A stretch of DNA of 43,179 nt from Mycobacteriaceae bacterium (GCA_903970145.1 CAJCHO010000031.1:1-43179); one strand, 5' to 3'; shown: positions 17,363-26,424, counted from the stretch's first letter. Made by a program: numbers and translations. Notes: generated from the sequence alone by a model not told the origin.

Positions 17363-17649
17363 GCGTCGTTGGCGCGCTTGACCGATTCGAGAATGACCGG
17401 AACCGGGATCTGTTCGCTGACCTGGGCGGTATCGAACAGTTTGAGGCGCGAAGCGTAATAGCGGTCCAGGCGCCAATCCTCGAGCAGCGACATCGCCAGC
17501 TCGAAGGTCTCGAAATCCAGCTTGTAGAGGTCCGACAGCAAGAATGGACGCTCTTCGCCCAAGGCGCCAACCAGAGTACTCAAGACGTGCGACGATTCTG
17601 TACCGGCGTGCGTGACGAGGTACTTACGCACTTTCTTGATTGCATTCAT
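17359..17649 (-). CDS. Small conserved-looking protein, unknown
   Basis: A 96-residue protein I do not recognise. It is balanced in composition, predicted mostly helical, and starts MNAIKKVRKYLVTH. A central patch (LYKLDFETFELAMSLLEDWRLDRYYASRLKLFD) is rich in aromatic and acidic residues, as in small adaptor or regulatory proteins. No membrane segment or signal. It is convergent with dinB, and the two stop codons share CTAG (17359-17362). GAGAGCCCC just upstream of its ATG gives a plausible ribosome-binding site. Confidence 0.7.
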   Translation of the reverse strand: MNAIKKVRKYLVTHAGTESSHVLSTLVGALGEERPFLLSDLYKLDFETFELAMSLLEDWRLDRYYASRLKLFDTAQVSEQIPVPVILESVKRANDA

Positions 17650-17792
17650 CAGGGGCTCTCCAGCACTGCTGCTTTTTTACTTGGGGCAGTAATCGTACGT
17701 TTAATACCTGCGCTGCGCCAAGATTTTTCACAACAATTACGGTCATAACAGCAATCATGACACGTATTTGACAGACTTGGGTAGCCCCTTGC

Positions 17793-18746
17793 CTAGGCCT
17801 GTTCTTCCGCCTCTCCAACGGCGTAGGTCTCGTCAAACAGGGTGTAATCCATATGGTCAACACCCGCTTCGTCGGTCCACAGCAGGTCGCGATAGGCCTC
17901 TTGCCAGCGAATCGCGGTGCTGGCGTAGTTGCAGCGCGACTGCATCAGCTGGCTGGTGGTCTCGTCGATGCCATCGATGGTCAGAATCAGGGCAGCCTGT
18001 GCGCGTGACAGGGATTCGGCATCAGCGCCAAACAGGGGACTGTTGTGGTCGATGACGTGCATGATTGACCAGCCCAGCGAGAAAATCGGATGCTGGTCGC
18101 GCACCAGCTCGAGGTCGTGCAGCTTGCGCATCCTGTGGCCCTCGGCGGTGACTTCCTCGCGCAATAGCCGCAGACGCGCCGATGCGTCGACGATGACATT
18201 CTGGCGCGCATTGGCGGCACGGATCATCAGTGTCGCTGAACCTTCGAAGGGCAGTACCACCGGATTGCGTGCGAAAAGGATCCGGGCGCGCGGCCGCGAA
18301 AAGCGCGCGAACATGATGCCCGTGAACAGGGCGATGAAACTCATGCCAAGAAAGATCTCGACCGTGGCTGTGATATGTCCGTAGAGGTTGGCCGGGTGCA
18401 TATCGCCATAGCCAACCGTCGCGAGCGTCTCGACGCTAAAGAAAAATGCCCCGGCGAATCCGGCTGGGGACTGGTTGGCGATGGCCGCAGTGCCAGCGCT
18501 GTAGATGCAGGCAAAAACCAGATTGAGGACGACAAACAAAGACGCCACACTGACGAAAAACAGGGGCCAGTTGATCGTCATCGCGTAGTGGTAGAGATCG
18601 CTCCAGAAATGCTCGTGCAGGCCATGCGTGACGATTCGGCGGCCGCCACCCATGTCGAGCACGGTGGTGCGCCGGCGCGCGCGCTGGATGTCGGCTTCCG
18701 AGTGATACGGCTCTCTGTGATGCGCGGCGTGAATCTTGATGGCCAT
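17793..18746 (-). CDS. Inward-rectifier potassium channel (KirBac)
   Basis: A 317-residue bacterial Kir channel. It has an amphipathic slide helix before the first membrane helix (WSDLYHYAMTINWPLFF, about 48-64), outer helix at about 62-84, pore helix and selectivity filter TVGYGDMHP (110-118), and inner helix at about 120-148. A C-terminal immunoglobulin-like cytoplasmic domain follows (RPRARILFARNPVV onward), with SLGWSIMHVIDHNSPL as in Kir proteins. It forms a tetrameric K+ pore in the inner membrane, gated by the cytoplasmic domain and lipids. It stands alone on the minus strand, about 110 bases from lipA, with no clear functional partner. Confidence 0.93.
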   Translation of the reverse strand: MAIKIHAAHHREPYHSEADIQRARRRTTVLDMGGGRRIVTHGLHEHFWSDLYHYAMTINWPLFFVSVASLFVVLNLVFACIYSAGTAAIANQSPAGFAGAFFFSVETLATVGYGDMHPANLYGHITATVEIFLGMSFIALFTGIMFARFSRPRARILFARNPVVLPFEGSATLMIRAANARQNVIVDASARLRLLREEVTAEGHRMRKLHDLELVRDQHPIFSLGWSIMHVIDHNSPLFGADAESLSRAQAALILTIDGIDETTSQLMQSRCNYASTAIRWQEAYRDLLWTDEAGVDHMDYTLFDETYAVGEAEEQA

Positions 18747-18855
18747 AGGGGTTCAGGTGATCGTCACAGACATGCAGGATAGCCGGGAATGAGCCTGGCA
18801 AGCGTGCCCTTGACGCACTGTGCCGCTGCGGGTCTGGCGCCCCTTCCGCCCCAAT

Positions 18856-19845
18856 TCAGGCAACCGAACGCAGCGCTGCCGCCTCGGCCTGCGCGTCCGC
18901 GTGGTAACTCGAGCGCACCATCGGACCGACGGCTGCATGGGTGAAGCCCATATCCTGGGCTGCGCGCTCGAGCCGCACGAATGCGTCCGGGTGCACGTAA
19001 CGCAATACTGGCAGGTGATGCGCGGACGGTTGCAGGTACTGACCGATGGTAAGCATTTGCACACCATGCGCGCGCAGATCGCGCATCACGCCAAGTATTT
19101 CTTCGTCAGTCTCGCCGAGCCCGACCATCAGGCCCGACTTGGTCGGCACCGCGGGATGCTCGGCGCCGAAGCGGCGCAACAGCTCGAGCGAGTACTGATA
19201 GTCGGACCCCGGCCGTGCCTGCTTGTACAGCCGTGGCACAGTCTCGAGATTGTGGTTCATGACGTCCGGCGGCGCTGTGCGCAGGATCTCCAGAGCCCGG
19301 TCCATCCGTCCACGAAAGTCGGGAGTCAGGATCTCGATACGCGTTTGGGGCGACAGTTCACGAATGGCCTTGATGCAATCGACGAAGTGCTGGGCGCCGC
19401 CGTCGCGCAGGTCATCGCGATCGACCGAGGTAACTACCACGTAGCGTAATTTGAGCGCAGCAACGGTGCGCGCCAGGTTGTAGGGCTCAGCGGTGTCAAG
19501 GGGATCGGGACGCCCGTGACCGACATCGCAGAAGGGGCAGCGCCGCGTGCACTTGTCGCCCATGATCATGAATGTCGCGGTACCGTGGCCAAAGCATTCG
19601 CCGATATTGGGGCAAGACGCTTCTTCGCATACGGTGTGCAGCTTGTTCTCGCGCAGGATCTGCTTGATCTCCGTGAAGCGCGAACCGGCAAGGCCCGCGC
19701 GTACGCGTATCCATTCGGGCTTTTTAAGGCGCTCGGCGGGAACGATCTTGATCGGGATACGCGCGGTCTTTGCTTCGGACTTCTGCTTGGCCGAAGGGTC
19801 GTGGGGCAAAGATGCGCCGTCGCGCGAACCAGAGACAGTGTTCAA
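18856..19845 (-). CDS. lipA: Lipoyl synthase
   Basis: A 329-residue radical-SAM enzyme that inserts two sulfurs into protein-bound octanoyl groups. The auxiliary 4Fe-4S cluster uses Cys73, Cys78 and Cys84 ([12 protein letters not shown]). The radical-SAM cluster uses Cys99, Cys103 and Cys106 (CTRRCPFC). The C-terminal RSSYHAD gives the conserved serine ligand. Length is normal. The start appears to be TTG 19845, overlapping the lipB stop as TTGA; the first ~30 residues are non-conserved, so the true start could be slightly later. It acts after LipB on the E2 subunits of 2-oxoacid dehydrogenases and on GcvH. Confidence 0.96.
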   Translation of the reverse strand: MNTVSGSRDGASLPHDPSAKQKSEAKTARIPIKIVPAERLKKPEWIRVRAGLAGSRFTEIKQILRENKLHTVCEEASCPNIGECFGHGTATFMIMGDKCTRRCPFCDVGHGRPDPLDTAEPYNLARTVAALKLRYVVVTSVDRDDLRDGGAQHFVDCIKAIRELSPQTRIEILTPDFRGRMDRALEILRTAPPDVMNHNLETVPRLYKQARPGSDYQYSLELLRRFGAEHPAVPTKSGLMVGLGETDEEILGVMRDLRAHGVQMLTIGQYLQPSAHHLPVLRYVHPDAFVRLERAAQDMGFTHAAVGPMVRSSYHADAQAEAAALRSVA

Positions 19846-20546
19846 TCCATTTCCTTTGCGCCCAGGAGGCGGGCCAATAGCGCAGCAAGCTTGGGGCCGA
19901 TTTCAGCGCAGCTGGTGTGAACCCCAAGCCCGACCAGATCGATGCAGCGCAGCCCGGGGTAACCACAGGGATCAATGCGCTCAAACGGCTCCAGATCCAT
20001 CGCGACATTGAGTGCGAGACCGTGGAAGGTACAGCCGTTGACCACCTTGATGCCAAGCGCGGCGATCTTGTGTTCCACGCCGCGGTGCTCCACATACACA
20101 CCCGGCGCACCCGCACGCCGCGCACCATCGACATTATACGCGGCGAGCGTATCGAGCACTGCCTGCTCGAGGATCCTCACGAACTCGCGCACCTTGATGC
20201 CGCGCCGGCGCAGATCGATCAGCGCGTAGGCGATGAGTTGACCAGGCCCATGGTAGGTCACCTGACCCCCGCGCTCGGTCTGCACTACGGCGATGTCTCC
20301 GCTCGCCAGTACATGGTGGGCACGGGATGCCTGCCCGAGAGTGAAGACCGGGGGATGCTCGAGCAACCAGATCTCGTCGTTGGTCGCGCCGTCGCGCTGG
20401 AGCGTGAAGTCGAGCATCCTCGCGTGCGTAACTGCGTAATCGACGCGCCCGAGCGAGCGCACCGCTAGCGAGCCCGGGTTGGCCTCTATCCGATGTGCCG
20501 GGGTCTCGCCGCTGCTCGCGGGGGAAGGTTCGCGCAAAGCGTTCAA
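19842..20546 (-). CDS. lipB: Octanoyl-[ACP]:protein octanoyltransferase
   Basis: A 234-residue enzyme that moves octanoate from ACP to lipoyl domains, the substrate step for LipA. Motifs: [16 protein letters not shown] (about 92-107), catalytic Lys160 in [15 protein letters not shown], and catalytic Cys194 in DPCGYPG. The annotated start is TTG 20546 with no well-spaced ribosome-binding site; GTG at about residue 29 is an alternative. It begins 15 bases after the Spy-like gene and overlaps lipA by four bases, so spy-lipB-lipA may be one transcript. Confidence 0.95.
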   Translation of the reverse strand: MNALREPSPASSGETPAHRIEANPGSLAVRSLGRVDYAVTHARMLDFTLQRDGATNDEIWLLEHPPVFTLGQASRAHHVLASGDIAVVQTERGGQVTYHGPGQLIAYALIDLRRRGIKVREFVRILEQAVLDTLAAYNVDGARRAGAPGVYVEHRGVEHKIAALGIKVVNGCTFHGLALNVAMDLEPFERIDPCGYPGLRCIDLVGLGVHTSCAEIGPKLAALLARLLGAKEMD

Positions 20547-20561
20547 GTCCTGCAGGACAGG

Positions 20562-21164
20562 CTATTTCGCCGGGGGAGCTGCCGGCGCCTGGCTTGTCGC
20601 CGCTGCAGGTGCGGCCGCAGGTGCCGCGGCGGGCGCGGCTGCCGGCGCTACTGCGGCACTAGCGGCCTTCTGATGCTTGTGCGTATGGTGTCCGAAGTGG
20701 TGTTGTAGGAACACACGGACCTTGGTTCGCTGGCCCGCATCGAGGCTGTCCCACACCTTGAACCAGGCTTCGTGGACTTCTTTCATGTGCGCTTCTTCGC
20801 CGGCGTGCGCTTCCTCGAGCGTGGCGACCAGTTTGCGCGGATCGAAATTCTCGTCGGCCAGCGCCGCTGCTATATTTTTATGCATCTCGTGCATCCTGGC
20901 ACGCGCCTCTGGTGGCGGCTGCATCCTGGCCTCGGCATCGTCCCACAGTGCCGACTGGTCAGTGGTCAATTTAAGCGAGGCGCGCAGATGATGCAGCTGG
21001 TGCATCAGGTGATGATGCATGGCGGCGTGATCGGGCATGCCAGGTGGCGCAGCCTCGGGTGCGGCGGCCAGGCTCGCGCCACCGAAGGTCATCGCGGCCA
21101 GCAACAAGCTGGCCGGGAGAGCCCTGCTGATGAGCCGGTCCGGAATCTTCTTGCGGATATCCAT
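20562..21164 (-). CDS. Spy/CpxP-like periplasmic protein, His-rich with Ala-Pro tail
   Basis: A 200-residue exported protein. Signal peptide at residues 1-34 (ending GASLAAA). The body is helical, with an LTTDQSALWDDAEARM segment resembling the LTxxQ motif of Spy/CpxP/CnrX/ZraP proteins. Histidines are abundant (HAAMHHHLMHQLHHL near residue 50; HHFGHHTHKHQK near 160), suggesting metal binding. The last ~30 residues are a low-complexity run of AAP repeats, possibly a linker. ATG 21164 has GAGGAG upstream. It is divergent from a two-component pair, the usual arrangement for a periplasmic stress sensor and its regulators. Metal specificity is inference. Confidence 0.75.
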   Translation of the reverse strand: MDIRKKIPDRLISRALPASLLLAAMTFGGASLAAAPEAAPPGMPDHAAMHHHLMHQLHHLRASLKLTTDQSALWDDAEARMQPPPEARARMHEMHKNIAAALADENFDPRKLVATLEEAHAGEEAHMKEVHEAWFKVWDSLDAGQRTKVRVFLQHHFGHHTHKHQKAASAAVAPAAAPAAAPAAAPAAATSQAPAAPPAK

Positions 21165-21319
21165 GGCTTTGTTCTCCTCGCTGTTTTAACAATTTCCCCA
21201 CCCGGTGGAATCATTGTCCCATTCCGGGGTCAATACCTCTGAGTGCGTGGGCCGGAATTGGTTGCAAACTGTCACCCGGACACGGCTTCTTGATCCACTA
21301 GAATACACTTCTGATACGT

Positions 21320-22135
21320 ATGGGAACACCTCTGCATTCCACCAACACGCCGGCCGGCAGCGCACGCACCGCAGCGCGACGTCGGCTGCTGGTCGTCGAT
21401 GACGACGGCGAGTTGCGCCAGTTGCTCTCGACTTACCTGACGCGCCACGGCTTTGACGTGCTGCTGCTCTCGAGCACCAGTCAGATCGACCAGTTCATCG
21501 ACCGCTATGGTCCGCATCTGATCGTGCTCGACCTGATGATGCCGGGTGAAGACGGACTCGCGGCCTGCCGTCGGCTGCGCAGCCGTGGCGAGACCCTGCC
21601 GGTGATCATGCTGACTGCACGCGACGAGGCGGTCGACCGGATCGTCGGACTCGAGTCGGGTGCCGACGACTACCTGGGCAAACCGTTTGAACCCCGGGAA
21701 TTGCTCGCACGAATCGACGCGGTCCTGCGACGCAATCCCGGCGGCGACGTTGGCGGCGGACTGCAGACCTTCCAGTTCGGGCCCTTTGAATGTGATTCCG
21801 TGGCACGCGAGCTGCGGCGCGATGGCCAGGTCGTGCCCCTGACAGGGGGCGAGTTTACGCTGCTCAAGGTTCTGGTGCGGCACGCCAACCGACCCCTCAA
21901 GCGCGAACGCCTGCTCGAGTTGACTCGCGGCGGCGAGACCGACAGCATGGACCGCGCGATCGACATGCAGATCTATCGCCTGCGCCGCGCGCTGGAAGAC
22001 GACCCCGGTCATCCGCGCTATATTCGGACCATCTGGGGCGTGGGTTACGTATTTGTCCCCAATCCGGAGGGTAGTGGCGCGGTCGAGGCCGACGCTGCGG
22101 CCCCCGATTCCGCAGCGGTGGCTGACTCGACATGA
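21320..22135 (+). CDS. OmpR/PhoB-family response regulator
   Basis: A 271-residue regulator. Receiver domain at residues 22-135, with acidic pair Asp27-Asp28, phosphoacceptor Asp71 in IVLDLMMPGEDG, the conserved Thr in MLTARDE and Lys in LGKPFEP. The C-terminal winged helix (about 150-245) has LTGGEFTLLKVLV and DDPGHPRYIRTIWGVGYVF. Length fits OmpR. There is no visible ribosome-binding site; a TAGAAT at 21299-21304 would give a very short leader. It overlaps the kinase gene by ATGA and is divergent from the Spy-like gene, its likely target. Confidence 0.92.
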   Translation: MGTPLHSTNTPAGSARTAARRRLLVVDDDGELRQLLSTYLTRHGFDVLLLSSTSQIDQFIDRYGPHLIVLDLMMPGEDGLAACRRLRSRGETLPVIMLTARDEAVDRIVGLESGADDYLGKPFEPRELLARIDAVLRRNPGGDVGGGLQTFQFGPFECDSVARELRRDGQVVPLTGGEFTLLKVLVRHANRPLKRERLLELTRGGETDSMDRAIDMQIYRLRRALEDDPGHPRYIRTIWGVGYVFVPNPEGSGAVEADAAAPDSAAVADST

Positions 22136-23460
22136 GCCTCGTCCCGCGCTCGCTGCGCGGTCGCACGCTGCTGCTGGTTCTCGCTGCCATGATTGCCTGT
22201 CAGGCGCTCACGCTCGCCCTGTTGTCGGTCTATCGCCACAATTTTCTTGGCAATCGCGGGCGCGACTACATGGCAAGCCATATTCTCCTGGTGCGCACCA
22301 CGCTGCGTCATGCGAGCGCCGCAGAAGTAGCACGCGAACTGGAGAACGCCCCAGGTGGGCGTCGCATGCGCCTCGTCGAAAACCTGCCCGACAATGTGTC
22401 GGCTGAACCGGCGACGCCGGACGCCTATCAGCAGCGCATGATCGATGGGCTGCGCCAGGATTACGGACCGGATGCCGTGCGCTTTTCGCCACCTCCGGCC
22501 GTCGCGCTCTATGTGCAGGTTGAGCCCAGGGGCTGGTGGCTGATGATCCCGGCGGCACGTTTTGACGTTCCGATTCCATGGACCACGGTGGTCTCGACCC
22601 TCGGTGCGGCGGGTCTGATGGCGCTGTTCGTGATGCTCTACATCGTGCGACTGTCTCGACCGCTGCACGATCTCGCGCAGGCGGCGCGCGACTTTGATAT
22701 CGGCAAGCGCCTGCAGCTGCGACTGTCCGGTCCCGATGAGGTGCGCGCGGTCACCGAGCAGTTCAATGCAATGGCCGAACGGATCGCCCAGAATGACGCG
22801 GAGCGACGTGTGATGCTCGCCGGGCTGCCGCACGATTTGCGGGCCCCGCTGGCGCGCGCCAAGCTGCGCCTGGCCATTATGGAAGAATCCGAACGCAGCG
22901 GCTTCGAGCGTGATCTCGCCGAGATCGAGCGCATTGCCGATCAGTTCGTGGCCTATCTGCGCGGCCTGGATCGCGACACGAGCCGCTTCGCGTCGATCGA
23001 TCTGGCAGCGCTATTGCACGGGCGCAGCCAGGTCTGGCAGGGCGCAGGACAGGAAGTTGTCGAGCAGACCATCGACCCGGCCAAAGTGCTCGGCGACGCC
23101 GGCGCACTCGAACGGGCGGTCGACAACCTGATCAGCAACGCCTTCACTCACGGCGCCGCACCCGTGGTGCTGCGCGGCCTGGCGGGACCTGAAAGCTACC
23201 GGATCGAGATCGAGGACTGCGGCCCGGGCATCCCGCTGGACTCACGCGATGCGGCGCTCGAAGCCTTCGTGCGCCTGGACAGCGCGCGCGGGCCGACAGG
23301 CATTGCAGGTGGCCACTGCGGACTCGGTCTGGCGGTCGTGCAGGCAGTCTCGAAGCTGCACGGAGGCTCCGTATCGCTGGCCAACGCGAGCCACGGCGGT
23401 CTGATCGCCACCATCAGTCTGCCTCTCGCGGCAAAAACCACGGCAGCCTGCCCCGGCTAG
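22132..23460 (+). CDS. EnvZ-like sensor histidine kinase
   Basis: A 442-residue inner-membrane kinase partnered with the preceding regulator. First membrane helix about 11-33, periplasmic sensor about 34-150, second helix about 151-174, HAMP about 174-226. The H-box is GLPHDLRAPLAR with phospho-His234; the residue before His is Pro rather than the usual Ser. The ATPase domain has the N-box (AVDNLISNAFTHG), VEDCGPGIP-like IEDCGPGIP and GLGLAVVQAVSKLHGG. The sensor is about 115 residues without a recognised fold. Its TAG shares a CTAG with convergent ybeD. Confidence 0.92.
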   Translation: MSLVPRSLRGRTLLLVLAAMIACQALTLALLSVYRHNFLGNRGRDYMASHILLVRTTLRHASAAEVARELENAPGGRRMRLVENLPDNVSAEPATPDAYQQRMIDGLRQDYGPDAVRFSPPPAVALYVQVEPRGWWLMIPAARFDVPIPWTTVVSTLGAAGLMALFVMLYIVRLSRPLHDLAQAARDFDIGKRLQLRLSGPDEVRAVTEQFNAMAERIAQNDAERRVMLAGLPHDLRAPLARAKLRLAIMEESERSGFERDLAEIERIADQFVAYLRGLDRDTSRFASIDLAALLHGRSQVWQGAGQEVVEQTIDPAKVLGDAGALERAVDNLISNAFTHGAAPVVLRGLAGPESYRIEIEDCGPGIPLDSRDAALEAFVRLDSARGPTGIAGGHCGLGLAVVQAVSKLHGGSVSLANASHGGLIATISLPLAAKTTAACPG

Positions 23461-23723
23461 AGCGCCGCACTCACCATCGGGTGATCCGAGAGATCCTGGT
23501 ACAACGCGTCGAGTTGTTCGCGGCTGACCGCGCGAATGGTCGCGGTGATACTCAGGTACTTGCCTTCGCGCGAGCGGCGTGAAGACAGCGTGCTCGCGTC
23601 AAAGTCCGGCGCATGACGCAACACCAGCGCCGTCATGGTCGCCACGAACGCGGGGTTGTTGGGTCCGAGTATCTTGATCGGGAAGTCGACCGGATACTCC
23701 ATGAGGCTTTGCAGGTCTGACAT
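23457..23723 (-). CDS. ybeD: YbeD/DUF493 family protein
   Basis: An 88-residue protein of the YbeD (UPF0250) family, recognised from the YPVDFPIKILGPN opening, the GKYLSITATIRAVSREQLDALYQDL core and a ferredoxin-like (ACT-like) fold length. In many proteobacteria it sits between dacA and lipB; here it follows dacA and dat but is separated from lipB by the two-component block. ATG 23723 is chosen because the longer frame to 23801 overlaps the end of dat with non-conserved sequence. Its role is unknown. Confidence 0.88.
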   Translation of the reverse strand: MSDLQSLMEYPVDFPIKILGPNNPAFVATMTALVLRHAPDFDASTLSSRRSREGKYLSITATIRAVSREQLDALYQDLSDHPMVSAAL

Positions 23724-23743
23724 GGTATTGGTTCGCCGTGCTC

Positions 23744-24679
23744 CTAGTGGCCGCCCGCCCGTGCTGCCGCAATCGATGCGCGCTTGGCCTCCTGATACCA
23801 CTGGTAGAGCGCCTCGTAGACGGGGCCCGGCACACCCGCACCGACGGCGCGCCCATCGATGCGACTGACCGCCAGCACCTCCTTGCTCGCCGACGAAAGC
23901 AGCACTTCGTCGGCGGCATGCAGTTCGGCAGCCGTGATCGGCCGGATCTCGAGTGTCAGGTCGTGGGTTGCTGCGAGTTCTGCCAACAGGCCGTAGCGGA
24001 TACCTTCGAGGATGCGCTCGTCCCTGGGTGGCGCAAGCAGCACCCGATCGTGCACCACCCAGACATTGGTTGATGAGCCTTCGGTCAATAGGCCGTCGCG
24101 CAGCATGATCGTCTCGACCGCCTCGTGCTCGGCAGCGTACTGCGCCATAAGCACGTTGCCCAAAAGGGACGTCGACTTGATGTCGCAGCGCAACCAGCGA
24201 TTGTCGACGGCCGTCACCGCGCGCACACCAGCGCGGCGCTGGGCCTCGGGCACCACCGGCAGCGGATTGCTCATGATGAACACGGTGGGTGAGAGGCCAG
24301 CGGGGAAAGCATGCGCGCGCTTGGCAACCCCACGCGTGACCTGCATGTAGACGAGCTGATCGGGCACCTGATTGCGCTGCACCGCCTCGGCGATCAATTC
24401 CTTCCAGCGCTGGGTATCAAAGGGATTCGCGATCGCGACCGCATTGAGGCTGCGCGCCAGGCGCGTCAGATGCTGGTTAAGACGAAACGGCACCGCCTCG
24501 TAGACCGGAACGACTTCATAGACACCGTCACCAAAAATGAAGCCGCGATCAAGGACCGGAACCCGCGCCTCGGAAAGCGGCTGCCATCCTTGATCAGTGC
24601 CAACCTGCAGAAAGACGCTCGCTTCGTGCGTGCCGAGGGAGCGTGCGGATTGGCCCGCTGCGATATCGGCGGAATTCAT
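23744..24679 (-). CDS. dat: Class IV PLP aminotransferase, probable D-amino-acid transaminase
   Basis: A 311-residue fold-type IV aminotransferase. Opening motif VPVLDRGFIFGDGVYEVVPVYEAVPF, RLTRLxxS-like HLTRLARSL, PLP-binding Lys168 in CDIKSTSLLGNVLMAQ, and phosphate-binding LTEGSSTNVWVV. The CDIKSTSLLGNVL segment fits D-alanine transaminase better than IlvE. It would link D-alanine and D-glutamate pools for peptidoglycan, in keeping with dacA immediately upstream (ATGA overlap). It is followed 20 bases later by ybeD. Confidence 0.88.
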   Translation of the reverse strand: MNSADIAAGQSARSLGTHEASVFLQVGTDQGWQPLSEARVPVLDRGFIFGDGVYEVVPVYEAVPFRLNQHLTRLARSLNAVAIANPFDTQRWKELIAEAVQRNQVPDQLVYMQVTRGVAKRAHAFPAGLSPTVFIMSNPLPVVPEAQRRAGVRAVTAVDNRWLRCDIKSTSLLGNVLMAQYAAEHEAVETIMLRDGLLTEGSSTNVWVVHDRVLLAPPRDERILEGIRYGLLAELAATHDLTLEIRPITAAELHAADEVLLSSASKEVLAVSRIDGRAVGAGVPGPVYEALYQWYQEAKRASIAAARAGGH

Positions 24680-25863
24680 TTCTTGAACATCAGGCGCAGC
24701 GAGTCCCAGGTCCGCCCGAACCAGCCCGCCGCGGCCACGTTCTCCAGCGCCAGCACGGGATACTCGCCCAGTGCCTGGCCGGCCACACTCACCTTGAGCG
24801 TGCCGATCCGGTCGCCCGCGTTCAGGGGCGCGAGCAGCGGCTGCTTGGTCTCAAGCACCGGTTTGACTTCGCCGGCCTGTCCCTTGGGTATCGTCAAATA
24901 CAGCGCACGATTGAAGCCGACCTTGATGATCGGGCTGCGGCCCTTCCATACTTCGGGATTGGCAATGGCCTGGTCGGCATCGTAGAGTTTGACTACCTCA
25001 AAATTCTGGAATCCCCAGTTAAGCAGCTTCAGGCTCTCCTCGGCACGGGCGGCGCTTGAGTCGGCCCCAAGCACGACGGCGAGAATGCGCCGCTCCCCGC
25101 CGGTGGCCAGCGGCCGGTGCGCCGACGAGATCAGGCAGTAACCGGCGGCCTCGGTGTGGCCGGTCTTCACGCCGTCAACCGACGGATCGTCCCACAGCAG
25201 AGTATTGCGATTGCGCTGCACGATGCCGTTGAAGGTGAATTCCTTTTGCGAATACAGCTTGTAGTAGTCGGGAAACTCGGCGATCAGGTGCTCAACCAGG
25301 ATCGCCAGATCCGCCGGTGTGGTGTAGTGCTGGGGGTCGGTCAGGCCGGCGGCGTTGCGATAGTTCGTGCCAGTCATGCCAAGGCGCTTGGCTTCGGCAT
25401 TCATCATGTCGACAAAGCCTGGCTCACTGCCGGCGACCGCTTCCGCGAGCACGAGTGCTGCGTCGTTTCCCGATTGGATGATGAGCCCATGCAGCAGGTC
25501 GTCAACGGTCGCCGTCTTGCCCGGCGGGATAAACATGACCGACTCTTCACGCTGATTGACGTGCTTGTAGAGATCAGCACGCACATGGACGGCCTGATTG
25601 ATCGCAAGGCGCTTGTCGGCGAGCGCGCGCAATGTCAGATACTCGGTCATGAGCTTGGTGAGCGAAGCCGGATCGACTCGCGCGGTCGCACCTTCGGCCG
25701 CGAGGGTCTGACCACTGGTCAGATCGACAAGCAGCCAATTGCGCGCGGCAATGGTCGGCGCCGGCGCGATCTGCGCCTGCGCCAGTGAAGCAAACGCTGA
25801 GAGTACGCACAACAGAAAAGCCAATAGGAAAGGATTGCGAACGGCTGGGCTGCTAAGGGACAT
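24676..25863 (-). CDS. dacA: D-alanyl-D-alanine carboxypeptidase (PBP5/6 type)
   Basis: A 395-residue periplasmic enzyme that removes the terminal D-Ala from peptidoglycan stem peptides. Signal peptide 1-30 ends SLAQA. Active-site motifs are SLTK (67-70, nucleophile Ser67), SGN (131-133) and KTG (233-235). The C-terminal beta domain (about 280-375) and a final amphipathic anchor (WFGRTWDSLRLMFKK) are present, so it should sit on the periplasmic face of the inner membrane. It overlaps dat by ATGA and follows an unknown gene by about 60 bases. Confidence 0.96.
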   Translation of the reverse strand: MSLSSPAVRNPFLLAFLLCVLSAFASLAQAQIAPAPTIAARNWLLVDLTSGQTLAAEGATARVDPASLTKLMTEYLTLRALADKRLAINQAVHVRADLYKHVNQREESVMFIPPGKTATVDDLLHGLIIQSGNDAALVLAEAVAGSEPGFVDMMNAEAKRLGMTGTNYRNAAGLTDPQHYTTPADLAILVEHLIAEFPDYYKLYSQKEFTFNGIVQRNRNTLLWDDPSVDGVKTGHTEAAGYCLISSAHRPLATGGERRILAVVLGADSSAARAEESLKLLNWGFQNFEVVKLYDADQAIANPEVWKGRSPIIKVGFNRALYLTIPKGQAGEVKPVLETKQPLLAPLNAGDRIGTLKVSVAGQALGEYPVLALENVAAAGWFGRTWDSLRLMFKK

Positions 25864-25926
25864 TGAATGGACTCGCGGTAGAAATACTCTGAAATGCGCG
25901 CGCTGCAGGTCGGGCGCTGAATAAAG

Positions 25927-26424
25927 CTAGATGAAGTTTGCCCCGATCCGCTTGAACAAGGCACGCACCTCGTCCGGACTCACCGAATTCTGAGGCGAGG
26001 CGACCATGTCCTCGGCATCGCGCAAGGCAGCGCGCAGGGCGGCTGGAGTCTGGGCAGCAGCGATGCGCTGGGCTGCGGTGTTGGCAACTGCGCCAAAGCT
26101 CTTTTCCAGCTGCGATACGGCACGACGCTTGAATTCCTCGAACATATCGGGGGTCAGGCTGGCCGACAGGAAGGGGTCGTCGCTTGAGCCGAGCACATCG
26201 TGGTTGGTCTGCTCTCCAACCTTCTCGATGAAACCATTCTCGACCAGATAGTCGATCGTTTCCTGAATCTCTTCGGGTCGCGACACGGTGGCCAGCTCCG
26301 CGACCGAGCGCTTACCGTCAAGCAGCGCCAGAAACCGGCGGTAGCGGGCGGCCAGGCGATGCGGATGGATGGCGACGCTATCGTCCGCCTTGCCGGTTTT
26401 GGCGTATATGAAGTGGTGGTTCAT
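25927..26424 (-). CDS. Uncharacterised protein, possible N-terminal winged helix
   Basis: A 165-residue soluble protein without a recognised family. Residues 20-75 (HRLAARYRRFLALLDGKRSVAELATVSR...IDYLVENGFIEKV) look like a winged-helix unit. The rest is helical and Ala-rich and ends KRIGANFI. No signal peptide, membrane segment or metal-binding cluster. It lies 11 bases after the alpha/beta-hydrolase gene and before dacA on the same strand, so it probably belongs to that operon. Confidence 0.75.
   Translation of the reverse strand: MNHHFIYAKTGKADDSVAIHPHRLAARYRRFLALLDGKRSVAELATVSRPEEIQETIDYLVENGFIEKVGEQTNHDVLGSSDDPFLSASLTPDMFEEFKRRAVSQLEKSFGAVANTAAQRIAAAQTPAALRAALRDAEDMVASPQNSVSPDEVRALFKRIGANFI

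Noticed and set aside
20577-20660. Short tandem repeats in DNA
   Set aside because: They encode the AAP tail of the Spy-like protein and are explained by its low-complexity codons rather than by a separate repeat element.
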